This document shows, piece after piece, positions 40,705 to 51,100 of a DNA stretch of 64,000 nucleotides. The number at the start of each line of letters is the position of its first letter. The stretch's first letter is position 1. This DNA is from Emiliania huxleyi CCMP1516. Its lineage: Eukaryota; Haptophyta; Isochrysidales; Noelaerhabdaceae. The DNA is taken from contig NW_005200690.1 of assembly GCF_000372725.1 (NCBI RefSeq), positions 990,795 to 1,054,794 on the forward strand, written 5' to 3'. The notes under the pieces are model-generated. The model had not been told where the DNA came from. It saw only the letters and a list, made by a program, of their open reading frames with translations, and ran no database searches. The position numbers and the translations under genes were made by a program.

Positions 40705-41246
40705 ACACTGGTATAAAGCCTGGGGACCGTCAGCGGGCACCTCGTGCGCTCCTAGGGGCAATCCGAGCCCTGGCCCCGCACGCGGCCCTGCTGCCCTCCC
40801 GTCTGCCGAAATCGACCAGGCCCATCGCCGTGGGCCCACCGGCGACTGCGGCGGCCCTAGCACCGGCCGATTGTTTGAGCGATGGCCTGTGCTGCGGCCG
40901 TCTCGGACGTTCAAGCGGCGCCAGCCAGCGGCTCGGCCGCGCATCCTTCTTGCGCGTCCCAGCGGCCCTAGTGCCACCAGCAAGCAGCCGGCTGCATGGG
41001 GCGAGAGGGTGCGTTTGAACGGCCTTTTCAGAGGTGTGAATAACAGCGCCCCAGCCTTTATTGTTGGGAAGGTCTGGATTCGGGTCCTGGGCTGGGTGAG
41101 GTATGAAACTTTGCAAGACCGACAAGAACAAACTTCTAAAAATCTCTCCCGAGGAAGAAAGAAAGAAAGAAAACACAGCAAGCGGGAGTGCCTCGCCGCG
41201 AGAGAGCACCTTCGTGTATCGCGCGCCTTACTCCGGAGCAGCTGCC
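40705..41246. other. Intergenic region between divergent genes
   Basis: Should hold promoters for the NHL-BTB (-) and cyclase (+) genes. A purine-rich run gaggaagaaagaaagaaaga lies near 41151-41175. No gene seen. Confidence 0.5.
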
Positions 41247-42409
41247 ATGCGCTCCTCCAGCCAGCCCACGCAGCCCGCGCCGGCGCTTTTGGCAGCCATG
41301 CTGGTCTTCACCGCAGCAAATGCGATCATCTCCTTCTCGGCCTTCTGGGCGTCGCGGAACACCGTCGCTGAGCCGCCTGCCGCTGGCACCGGCACCAGTA
41401 CAGCTTCCACGGCGGCGGCCCGGAGCCTCTGGGAGGCGTACGACGCACACCTGGCCGAGGCAAAGTATGTGGATCTCACGCACGCGATCGAGCCTGGCAT
41501 GCCGCTGTGGGACGGCTTTTCCCAGCCCAAGTTTGGCGCTGCCGTCGCAAGAGTCGCCACACCAGGCTTCATCGCCGAGGGCGCAACGTACGGCTACGCT
41601 GCGCAAGGCTTCGTCGCCGGCGCGGTCTCGCTCGCGACTGACCAGATCGGCACGCAGCTCGACCCGCCGGCGAGTAGCCTGGAGTCACACGCGGTGGGCG
41701 TCGCCTAGCTCACGGCTTGTGCTGTCAGTAGGCGCACTGGAATGAGCTCGGCGCCACAATCTCCGATCTTCCCCCGACGGTGACGCTCCGCCCGCTCGTC
41801 GTGGTCGACATCTCGCGCAAGGTGGCCGCGGAGCCGGGCTACACGGCGAGCGTCGCCGACGTGCTCGCGTGGGAGGCGGAGCACGGGCGGGTCCCGGCAG
41901 GAGCAGCGGTGCTCTTCCGCTCGGACTGGTCGCGGCGGTGGGGCGAGTACCTCGTCGAGGGGAAGATGCCGGCCGTCTTCCCCGGGGTCGGGCTGCCGGC
42001 GCTCCAGTTCCTGCACCAGAACCGCTCCATCCTGCTGCACGGGCACGAGCCGCTTGACACGGACTCGACGCCGACGCTCGAGGGGGAGGCGTGGCTGATG
42101 CACCACAACTACCTGCAGGTCGAGGGCGCCGCCAACCTGCACCTCGTCCCGCCCGCCGGCGCCCTCCTCTCCATCGGATTCGCAAAGATCAAGGGCGGCG
42201 CCGGCGGGCTCGCGCGCCTCGTCGCCGTCTGCCCGCCCGCGTGGCCCTTTGGGGTCAGCGTGCGCGAGGCGCCCGCCGCGCCGCTGCCGCAGCAGCCGGC
42301 GCCCCTCCGCAGAAGCGCCGACGGGGTGCTGCGTCCGCGGCCCGGGGCGGCGCCGACAGAGTACTGCGGCGCCGGAGGCGCGCCGCTGGGCTGCCCACTC
42401 CCGGGGTAA
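41247..42409 (+). CDS. Membrane-anchored cyclase-family (kynurenine-formamidase-like) protein
   Basis: Two exons, 41247-41669 and 41732-42409, give 366 residues; the 62-bp intron is GC-AG (ccg|gcgagt ... tag|gcgcac). Residues about 15-38 form a hydrophobic anchor (LLAAMLVFTAANAIISFSAF). The cyclase fold is indicated by KYVDLTHAIEPGMPLWDGF, the metal-site region TDQIGTQLDPPAHW created across the splice junction, PLVVVDISRKV, and LLHGHEPLDTD. Many family members have HxGTHxD; here the pattern is QIGTQLD, a GTQ variant that occurs in part of the family, so activity is not excluded. The family hydrolyses arylformamides or related amides using divalent metal. The substrate here is unknown. Confidence 0.82.
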
Positions 42410-42824
42410 TAAGATAGTACACACAAATCGCTGTCCAGGGGCAGGGCCGCTGCACGCCCTGCACACAGCACACAGATATTAGGAGGCTTGTTCCTCCGTC
42501 GCGTGACCCGAGATGATTGTGCGCGTCGCCCGTCGGCCCCACGCCGCCACGCGGCGGCGCCGGATTTTTTTGGCACGCACGCTGGCTGTGCCGCGCGCGC
42601 ACACACATCGCACACACCGTAAAATAAAAACAACAGAGGAACAGCGACGCGTGGAGACACAAAACAGGGCAGAGCTGTGCGAGACAACACGGACGCCGCA
42701 ATACCCACACCCAGCCCTTTGCCCGGCCAGGCGGCCACGGCCACAGCGAGGGGGTGGACGCCAAGTGCGTGACGACACACGAAGTGCGGACGCCCCGCCG
42801 GCGCGGCTTTGCGGCGCGTCGGCG
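42410..42824. other. Convergent intergenic region
   Basis: 3' ends of the cyclase and DnaJ genes. No gene or clear repeat seen. Confidence 0.5.
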
Positions 42825-44188
42825 CTAGTTTGCGCGGCCGCCGTTCGCGTTCGCGAAGAAGGAGTACGCGAAGACGAGGCCGAAGAAGAGGGAGGTGTTT
42901 GTGAAGAAGAGGAGCGCGCCGCCCACCCACAGCGCGGTGCGGCCCCACTGGCGGGCCTGGTCGGCGGCGACCGCCCAGTCGGCAAAGAGGTTCAGCACGA
43001 GGTCGCCGCGCTGCCTGCCCGCCTCGGGGCGGGAGAGAGGCATCCCCTCGCCAGACACCTTGACGGACAGCCGGCGCGGAGGCAGCCGCACCCTCAGCGT
43101 GCGCGAGTCGAGCGTGCGCACCTTTGTGCGACGAGATGGACGACTCAATACTCAGTCTTATCGCGGGTGCAGTCCTCTAGTCTTATCGCGGGTGCAGTCC
43201 TCTAGGCGAGCGTGCGCACCTCATGCGACGAGCCCCGCACCAAGAGGTCCAGCAGGCCGCAGAACGCGACGGCGGCGAGGTCGTGCCCGCGCCGCGAGAA
43301 GCGCGGGTGCTCCTCCTGCGCCAGCTGGAAGCAGACGCCCGCCTCCTCGAAGGTGATGCGAGTGCCTTCCTTCCAGCCCGGCTTGACGTCAACCACAAAC
43401 GAGCGCCCCTCGTGGCTCGCAGACTTTCGCGCGCCGCTGTACAGCTCCTCGAGCGAGCAGCGGATCGGACGCACGACGGCGACGGGCGCGCGCCGGGCGC
43501 CCCCGCCGCGCCCGCCGCGCCCGCCGCGCCCTCCCCGCCCTCCCCTCCCTCCGCGGCCCCGGCCACCCATCTGTCCGCCAAACAGGCCCTGCAGCATCTC
43601 GTTGAGGTCTCCGCCGGCCATGCCGCCTCCTGCAGGGGGCGAAGGGCGAGAGGGCGAGGGGGGCGGGGCTGAGCAGAGCCTGCTGCCGCAGGGCGCAGGG
43701 AGCGCGGCGCGAGGGAGACGCTGGGAGCGCCGGCTGCCGGCGCCTCCCATGCCCGGCCCAAACCCGAAGCGCACGCCGGGGCCGCCCATGCCGCCGCCCG
43801 CCATCTGGCCAAACATCTGCGCAAACAGCTCGTTCGGGTCGATGCCGTGCATTCCCGCGCCGCCAAAGCCCGCCGACGGCCCGCCGCCGCCGCCGCCGCG
43901 CTTTAGTCCAGCCTCGCCGTACCGGTCGTAGATCTCCTTCTTGTTTGAGTCGGAGAGCGCCTCGTACGCCTCAGCCACCTCCTTGAACCGCCGCTCCGCC
44001 TCCTGGTCCCCGGGGTTCTTGTCTGGGTGCCACTTCATGGCCATCTTGCGATCTGTGCGCGGGCGGCACGGCGTTTGCGACGGGCGGAGCGTGGCGTCGG
44101 GAGGCAGAGCGCGCGGCGGCGCACATCCCTTCTTGATCTCCTCCGGCGTCGCGCTCTTCGAGACGCCGAGCGTCTCGTAGTAACCCAT
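42825..44188 (-). CDS. Class B DnaJ (Hsp40) with a C-terminal membrane anchor
   Basis: Four exons give 359 residues: 44188-44125, 44052-43744, 43629-43220 and 43121-42825. The J domain is at residues 1-70 ([38 protein letters not shown] with HPD). A Gly/Met-rich linker follows, then a GRGGRGG stretch, then the two client-binding domains ([37 protein letters not shown], then [11 protein letters not shown] and [18 protein letters not shown]). The last 40 residues contain a hydrophobic anchor ([20 protein letters not shown]). Intron 2 starts with GC. Intron 3 is flanked by a near-perfect direct repeat and contains a 25-bp unit twice. It is an Hsp70 co-chaperone, probably tail-anchored with the J domain facing the cytosol; the membrane is unknown. 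Confidence 0.88.
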
Positions 44189-44294
44189 GGCGCCACCCTT
44201 ACTCCGGGTTTCGCGACCGGGTTCAGGCGTAAAAGCGAAAAAGAAAACGCCAGCTCGACGTGAAGGGACGGGGGACGTGGCCGTGCGCCGTTCA

Positions 44295-45227
44295 ATGCCG
44301 CTTCTTCACGCGACGCTCATGTCCGCGACGAGCCTGCTCGTCGGGCCCCAGCGGACGCGGCTCTTTGAGCAGCACCACCTCGAGGGGCAGACGTGCCGCG
44401 CTGAGACCTCGCGTGGCGGCGACTCGGCGACCGGCACGCAGCAGGGCGGGCCCCCATCGAGCGGCGCCTTCTGCATCGCCATCCAGCCGGAGCTGGCTGC
44501 CCTCGACGCCGAGCTGAGGCCGTTCGGTGGCGGGGCTTGGGCGGAGATGGACGACATCTTCGCGCTAGGACCGGCGGCCGCCGTCTTCCCGGCGGTCAAG
44601 CGCTTTGGCGAGGCGGTCAAGGCGTCGCTCAACCTCGAGATGCAGGTCTCGAAGCTCGAGTGCTTCTCTCCCGAGTACAACCTCTCGCACTGCCCGTGGC
44701 GGGAGGCGTTGGGCGCGCCAGTCGGCATGGTGGCTGGTGCCGGAGGAGGATGGCGGGTCGCGCGCGTACCGTGGAAAGGGGACGGGCAGAATCAGATCGA
44801 GTAGGCAGAACCGGAAAAGGAGAGTGAGAATCAGAAGAAACGGACACGAATCCCTCTCGAGCCTCCGCATACAGAATCCTGTCTTGGGTGGCAGAATCGC
44901 TAGTGCAGAATCCTCAGGCGTGGACAGGGTTCTCCAAGACTGGCCCAACCAGCTCAGCCGCAGCATCCTCGGGCTGCCGCACGGCGACACGCGGCGGGAG
45001 GCGTGGCTGGCCGTCGACTCGTTCTCGTCCGCGTGGGTGAGCTCATGGCCCTCGGCTCAGAACCGGTGCGAGGCGCGCGAGTTCCGCGAGATCTTCTGCA
45101 CCTACCTCGGCCGGGAGAGCCCAGCCGTGCGCGCGCTCGTGGGCAAGAGCATCGCCTGCTCCGGCCGCGGCCCGGCGAAAAACCCCCTTCCGAAGGGTAA
45201 AAAAGGAGAAAGAAAAAGCACACCCTG
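44295..45227 (+). pseudogene. Reverse-transcriptase remnant of a retroelement
   Basis: The frame from 44295 shows RT palm features: GTQQGGPPSSGAFCIAIQPE (motif B region), then AEMDDIFALGP in the place of the catalytic YxDD box, then SLNLEMQVSKLECFSPEYN. After an interruption (about 44726-44920, full of agaatc words and probably an intron or insertion) a second block follows: VDRVLQDWPNQLSRSILGLP, then REAWLAVDSFSSAW and FREIFCTYLGRESPAVRALV. This resembles the region after RT in non-LTR-type elements. No endonuclease or full-length ORF is seen, so it is probably dead. Confidence 0.65.
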
Positions 45228-45297
45228 ACCAGGCGGCGCCACCGCTTGCCGACCAACTCGTTGGCTACACGCTGTCGCACCACCGCGTAACACAGGC

Positions 45298-47763
45298 ATG
45301 TTGGTCGCTCTACGCCGAGCCCTCCTCGCGGCCATCCTGGCGGCGGTCGTCGCCGCGGAGGAGGTGCAGACCCTGACGGACGCATCGTTCCAGTCCTCGG
45401 TGCAGGGCTCGCCCTCCCTCTGGCTGGTCAAGTTCTACGCGCCGTGGTGTGGCCATTGCAAGAAGCTTGCGCCAGTCCTCGGTGTGTGCAAGACGCCCAG
45501 CGTCTCCTCCTCGCCCTCCGCCCCACATGTCGCTGCGAGGCCCTCTCCCTCGCCACCAGCTCGCGCACGGGACGAGAGAGAGCCTCGCTGCACTCACTTC
45601 CCCTCCCGCCGCCACGCACAGAAAAGTTTGCCGCCGACATCAAGCCCACGGAGCTCGGCGAGGGTGTGCGGGTCGGCAAGGTGGACTGCACCGAGCACTC
45701 CTCGCTCTGCGACGGCCAAGGCGTCAAGGGCTACCCCACCGTCCTCCTCTTCCGCGACGGCGCCCGCTGGGAGATGAAGGCGCCGCGTACAGCCGACGGG
45801 CTGCGCGAGACGATCCGCAAGCTCAAGTCCGCGCCGGTGACGCAGCTGGGAGAGGGCGGACAGGCGGCGCTCGACAAGCTCCTCGAGCCCGACGGCGCCG
45901 TCGTCTTTGCGCTCGCCGGTCCGCCGCCCTATCCCAGTCCACACGCCGCAAAGCACAAGCACGCACCGTCACCGCGCCTCTCCCTCTGACGCACCGCCGA
46001 CGCACCGCCGACGCACCGCCGACGCACCGCCGACGCACCGCGCAGGGGCGGGTGCGGCGGACCCGCTGGCGGCCGAGTTTGAGGCTGCGGCGGCGGAGCT
46101 GCAGCTCGTCTCCACCTTCGCCGCCGCGGCCGGTCCCGACCTTCCCTCGCAGCTGGCGCCGCACCGGGGCTCGGTCGTCAAGCTGTCTCGCGGCGGGCCA
46201 TGAGCAGAGAGAGGAGAGAGTCGGAGCCCTGGGCAGCACCGCCGCACTGCAACTCCTCTCGGCCCAACGTTGTGCTCACCCACCAGCCTGCAGCCGCCGT
46301 GAACCTCGACGCACCGCACCCGGTCGCTCGCGCAGCAGAGAGCTCCCGCCGCCCCACCCCGCCCACCCGGCGGCGGCCGACACCCGCGCCGGGCGCGACG
46401 TACCTGGCGCCCGCCCGCCCGCAGGCGAGCCTTCCGCCGTCTTTGCGCCTCCGAGCGACGGGGCGCTGCCCGCCGCGCTGCGCGCCTGGCTCGAGGCGGA
46501 GCGGTTCCCCGCCCTGTCCGTCGTCGAGCGGCACAACTTCTTCGGCATGCTCTCCAAGGACGAGCACCGCACCGACCCCCGCATCTCCCCGCCCCCCGCA
46601 TCTCCCCGCCCCCCGCACCTCCCCGCCCTCTGCATCTCCCCTCACCGCACCCCACCACGCACCCCGCACCCCGCACCGCAGGACATCTCCCTCGCGCTGG
46701 CGGTGGTCGACCCGGACCCGGCCTGCGCCTCCGCCTCCGACGATGCAAAGGCGCCGCCCTCGCCGCCGCTTCCCCCGCCGGACCCTCTCGCCCCCCCCTC
46801 TCTCCTCGCCGCCACTTTCCCTCGCACACGCATGCCTCCCCGCCGCCCTCCCCGCCGCCAAGGAGCCGCCGGCGTGCGAGGCCGAGGTGACGGTGCAAGG
46901 GCCGCACGGCAGCGAGGGGCTCGGCGCGGCGCTGCGCGACATCGCCTACTCGCGGCCGCCCCTCGACGAGACGGGCGGCAACGCGTACCGCTTCGGCCTG
47001 CTGGACGGGCTGCGCTGGGGCAAGTTTCTGACAGAGGTGCCTACAGACCCCCTCCGAGCCCCCCTCCGAGCCCCCTCCGAGAGAGACGCCTCCCCGAGAG
47101 AGACGCCTCCCGGTCACTCACGGAGGTCGCCGCCCGCTCGCGGCCCTCTGCGCGCGGGTCGGACTGAAGCACGCACGTGGCCGTGCCACACAGACGCACA
47201 GGTGGTCGGCATCGAGCGCGGCTAATCTCGGCTAATCTCGGCTAATCTCGGACACAGGTGGTCGGCATCGAGCGCGGCGAGCTGCCGCTGGTGCTGCTGC
47301 TGCGGGGCGGCTCCACGCGCTCCTTCCTGGTCGGGCGGGGGCCGCACGACGAGGCGACTGTGCGGAAGCTGCTGCGCGAGGGCGGAAACTCCGCCGCCCT
47401 CCGCTTCGAGTACACCGGCATGTGGGGCCTCCCCGCGCGGCTGTGGAGGCGGCTCGGCGACGCGCTGCCCTTCCTGCCGCTGCACCTGCTCGACTTTTTG
47501 CCGTGCGCGGCCCGTCCGAGACGCGTCCTCGCTACCCTCGCCCGCCACGCACCCCCTCCCCGCGAACCGCCACGCCCCTCGACACACGCACCACGGCACG
47601 TCCACAACGTGGCTCACACCTCGACGCGTCTTCCCCCAGGCCCTACTCGCTGGCCGCGCTCGCTGTCCTGCTCGGGTTTGGCGCACTCATCGTGCTGATT
47701 GGGAGCGTGCCGCTGCCCGATGATGCGGCGGAGGGCGGGGAGGATTCGAAGAAGGAGGACTAG
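45298..47763 (+). CDS. Membrane thioredoxin / PDI-like protein, 8 exons
   Basis: Exons: 45298-45481, 45622-45918, 46046-46192, 46425-46558, 46682-46750, 46863-47036, 47258-47502 and 47640-47763. They join to 458 codons including the stop. A signal peptide ([14 protein letters not shown]) precedes a thioredoxin domain with the active site WCGHCKK ([15 protein letters not shown]) and [15 protein letters not shown] second, redox-silent thioredoxin-like region follows, then a C-terminal membrane span ([18 protein letters not shown]) and a short acidic tail ending KKED, which resembles a lysine-type ER retrieval signal. This is the layout of TMX-type or membrane PDI proteins, which handle disulphides in the ER. 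Introns 3 and 5 use GC donors. Intron 4 fits only a GA donor (aag|gacgag). The 3' end of intron 6 is duplicated. Confidence 0.85.
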
Positions 47764-48181
47764 CGGCGGCGCGATCTTGTCTCCCCTCGTTTGCGCGAGG
47801 CCGAGGGCGTACGCGGGGAGAGTTGGTGGGGGGGGTGTGGGGGGGGGGGGGCTGCGGAGCGGAGTAATTTCGCGGCGTGTAGAGTGTAGACTGTAGTTAT
47901 TGTGGATGCGCAGATGAGAGCCCTGAGGGGGGAAAAGAAAATCAAGAACGACCCGGAGCCGCTAGAGCTCTATGGACGAGCGATTGCTATAGTAGTTTGG
48001 CCGAGGTAGGTAGGAAGGAAGAAAGGTGAAGAACAGCCAGGCTCGGACGAAGAGCGAAAAAAGAATTTGCAAAGATGCCTTGCTGGGACGCCTTCAGCTG
48101 GCGAGGCGCGGTTGAGCACTTTTAGCGACTCGGAGGTTGAGCACAAGGCGAGCCTTGGCCTGCCTCGGCGGCGCCGATCTG
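47764..48181. other. Intergenic region
   Basis: G-run at 47825-47850. It contains the promoter of the giant FN3 gene. No gene seen. Confidence 0.5.
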
Positions 48182-51100
48182 ATGCTGGCCGTACCACGGG
48201 CGACGGTGCGACAGCTGCTGCTGCCGCTGATTCTGTGCGGTTGGTTGCAACCAAGCCACGCATGCAGTGCGACAGGGCGTTTCTCCTGGCGAGCGGGCGT
48301 TCTTGCGTTGGCGATGGCAGCTCCAGCCGCCGCGCAGCTGTCCGCACCGCTTGCGCCCGAAGCGAACACTATCGGTGACTTCTCCTCCAGCGTGAATGGC
48401 CGCACGATGACGGTGTACTGGAGGGCGGGCGCCGGGACAGCCCCCGGCGGCTACTTCTGGGAGGTGAAGAGGTGCACCAACACTGATGGAGCGACCAATT
48501 CGGAGAAGTGCAGCAGCGGTTACAACTACTACTCGGTTGATGATCCAAACAGTTACATCAGTGCGACTTCGTGCAGCACAGATTGCACCGTGGCTGGTTC
48601 CGGTGTCTCGACAACTTGCTGCGAGAAGACGTTTGACGTCGACCGTGGCTGGTACATCCGATTCCGTGTGTGGGCCGCCTCCGACTCGAACAATAAACCG
48701 GACCCAAGCTCAAACACATTTTACCGGCAGGAGATTCGCCTGCAGGAGAAGACGGCGCCCGACAAGATCTCGGGCTTTGTAAGCTTCTCAACCGAGAACG
48801 ATGGGCGCCACCGCGTGTTCCGCTGGCACGTGCCGCGCGACAACGGCTTTGCGATCAAGAAGTACATCCTGCGTCGTACTGGCGGTCCGGACGGCGCTTC
48901 GGACAAGGATTACGAGTTCACTTGCACGAGCCAGGCCACCAGTGCGGACCTGAACTACGACAAAACCGCGGGGACTCCTTTAAGCAACTGTGGCCCATCC
49001 ACGACCGAGTGCTACCCAGAGGGCTTCCTCTGCGTGGGGGAGTTTACCGGCTCACCAGCAGTGACTTGGTCGAATACGGAGGTGCGCGTCGGCATCGGCT
49101 CCGACACCGACCAGGGGGGCAATACGTACCTGGTGCCGTGGGAGACATACACGTGGAGCGTGCTCGCGCAGTCAGTCCAGAACGATGACTGCTTGACCGA
49201 AGCCAATAATCCATGTGACGACGTGGCCCAAGGCATCGGCTGGTCGGACCCACTCACCGTATCGCAGGAGAAGGCCACGCCCGACCGGGTGACTTTGCTT
49301 GACTTCGCCGCTCCGCCCTCCTCGCAGACAGCGCTCTTCCTCGAGTGGACGTCGCCAGCCTCGAACGGCGACCTTGTGACCTCGTACCGGATCGAGTGCT
49401 CGGACGATGAGGACAACTACCTTGAACCTTCATGGGACCAGGTCCCAGTCGTCAAGACTCCCAGTAACGACGGCGCACTCGGGTGCTCTGACAAAGACGA
49501 TGAATGCTCGTCGGCGTACACGGTCACCGGCCTCGTCGCGGGCACAAAATACCAGTGCGAAATTGGAGCACGGAACAGCATCGGGGGCTGGGGAGCTACT
49601 GCCATCGAGCCGTTCGCTGCAACCGGCACGATGCCGTTCACCAGCACCGGCTGGACATACCGCAATAACGAGGACGTGTTCAAGATGACGTTCTCGACGC
49701 AGTCGACCACGCCCGACAAGCCGGAAGACGTGGATGGCGTGTCGTGCGAGCCGATCCTCGACCCGGTGACCCACCCGGGCAGCGCCGAGGTTGGCAGCAA
49801 TGGCAGCCCCGCCACTGACGCCCCATCGCTCTACTTTCAACTCAGCTGGACGAGCAACCGACCAAACTACGCGGACCGCAATGTCCTCGGCGTGCAGCAG
49901 TTCCACGTGAAGGGCACACAGGGTGCGGCTGCAGTAGCCATCGACCAGACGTTCGACGGTCTCGCATCCGAGTTTGACCGCGACATGCGCAAGGTGCTCG
50001 ACCAGGACGGATCCTCCGGTAAGTGTGGTACCAACCGATATGCCAGAGCGTGCGCAAGTACCAACGACTGTTCTTCGACGGAGCGCTTTGACCAGCTTGA
50101 TAGCCTCCATTGGTCGGACAGCAAGGACGAGCAGGCTTGCCTGGACAAATGCCTAGATCAGGACGATTGCACAGGCATGGCTGTTTGGAGTAGCAACCGC
50201 TGCCGGACAGTGCAATCGCAGAAGACGGTTGGCTGCACGAAAGCCTGGTGCACGGCGTCGACGGCGGCTGTGTCATGGCTCACTGTTGCAGAGGCGTCGA
50301 CCGGGGAAAGCTGCTACCAGCGGCGGTGGGACCGGCGCCAGTACTCGGTGCTGCTGCCTGGCACGTTCGATTACTACACAGACTACAAGTTCACAGTTGG
50401 AGCCGTCAATCCGGCCGTCGCTACCGCGTTTCGGGAGTCGGAAAACCAGGTCGAGGTGACGTGCGCCGCGCAGCCCTTCCGGCCGGCGGCGGTGGACAGC
50501 GTCAGTTCGACGCGTGTCCTCGACCGTCGCATCTGGATCTCTTGGCCGATCGCGCCGGACGAGCACGGTGCTGCGATCACGCAGTACATGTACCAGATCT
50601 GCTCCGTTGACTCGGGCAACGACAAATCGTGCTCGGACGGACGCGACGGTCCAACGTGGACGTCGGCCGCCAACATGCTTCAAGGCAGCTCGCAAGCGCG
50701 CTACATGTGCAAAAACGTACCGGGAGGCTCCGGCACAGAGTGCGTTGGCAATGCGATCGTCGCGAACGAACCATTCGAGATCAATGGACTGTCGGCGGAT
50801 GACACGTACGCCGGCGACGACGACCCGCTCGACCCAAGCCAGCTCTACCCGTCGAGCTTCTACCTGATCGTCGTCCGTGCCAAGAATGTGCACGGCTTTG
50901 GCTGGGCGTCGGCTCCGTTGGTTGTTCAGACGGCTCCAAGCGTGGCCGTGACGACGCTGTCTTCCGACGTGCAGACAAAGAACTCGCTCCAGGTGGAGTG
51001 GGATGCATACGCGATCTTTCTCACCAGCTCATCTGCCACCAGCTCATCTGCCACCAGCTACGACGTGCGACTCTACCGCCCCAGCAATTGGGAGGGATCG

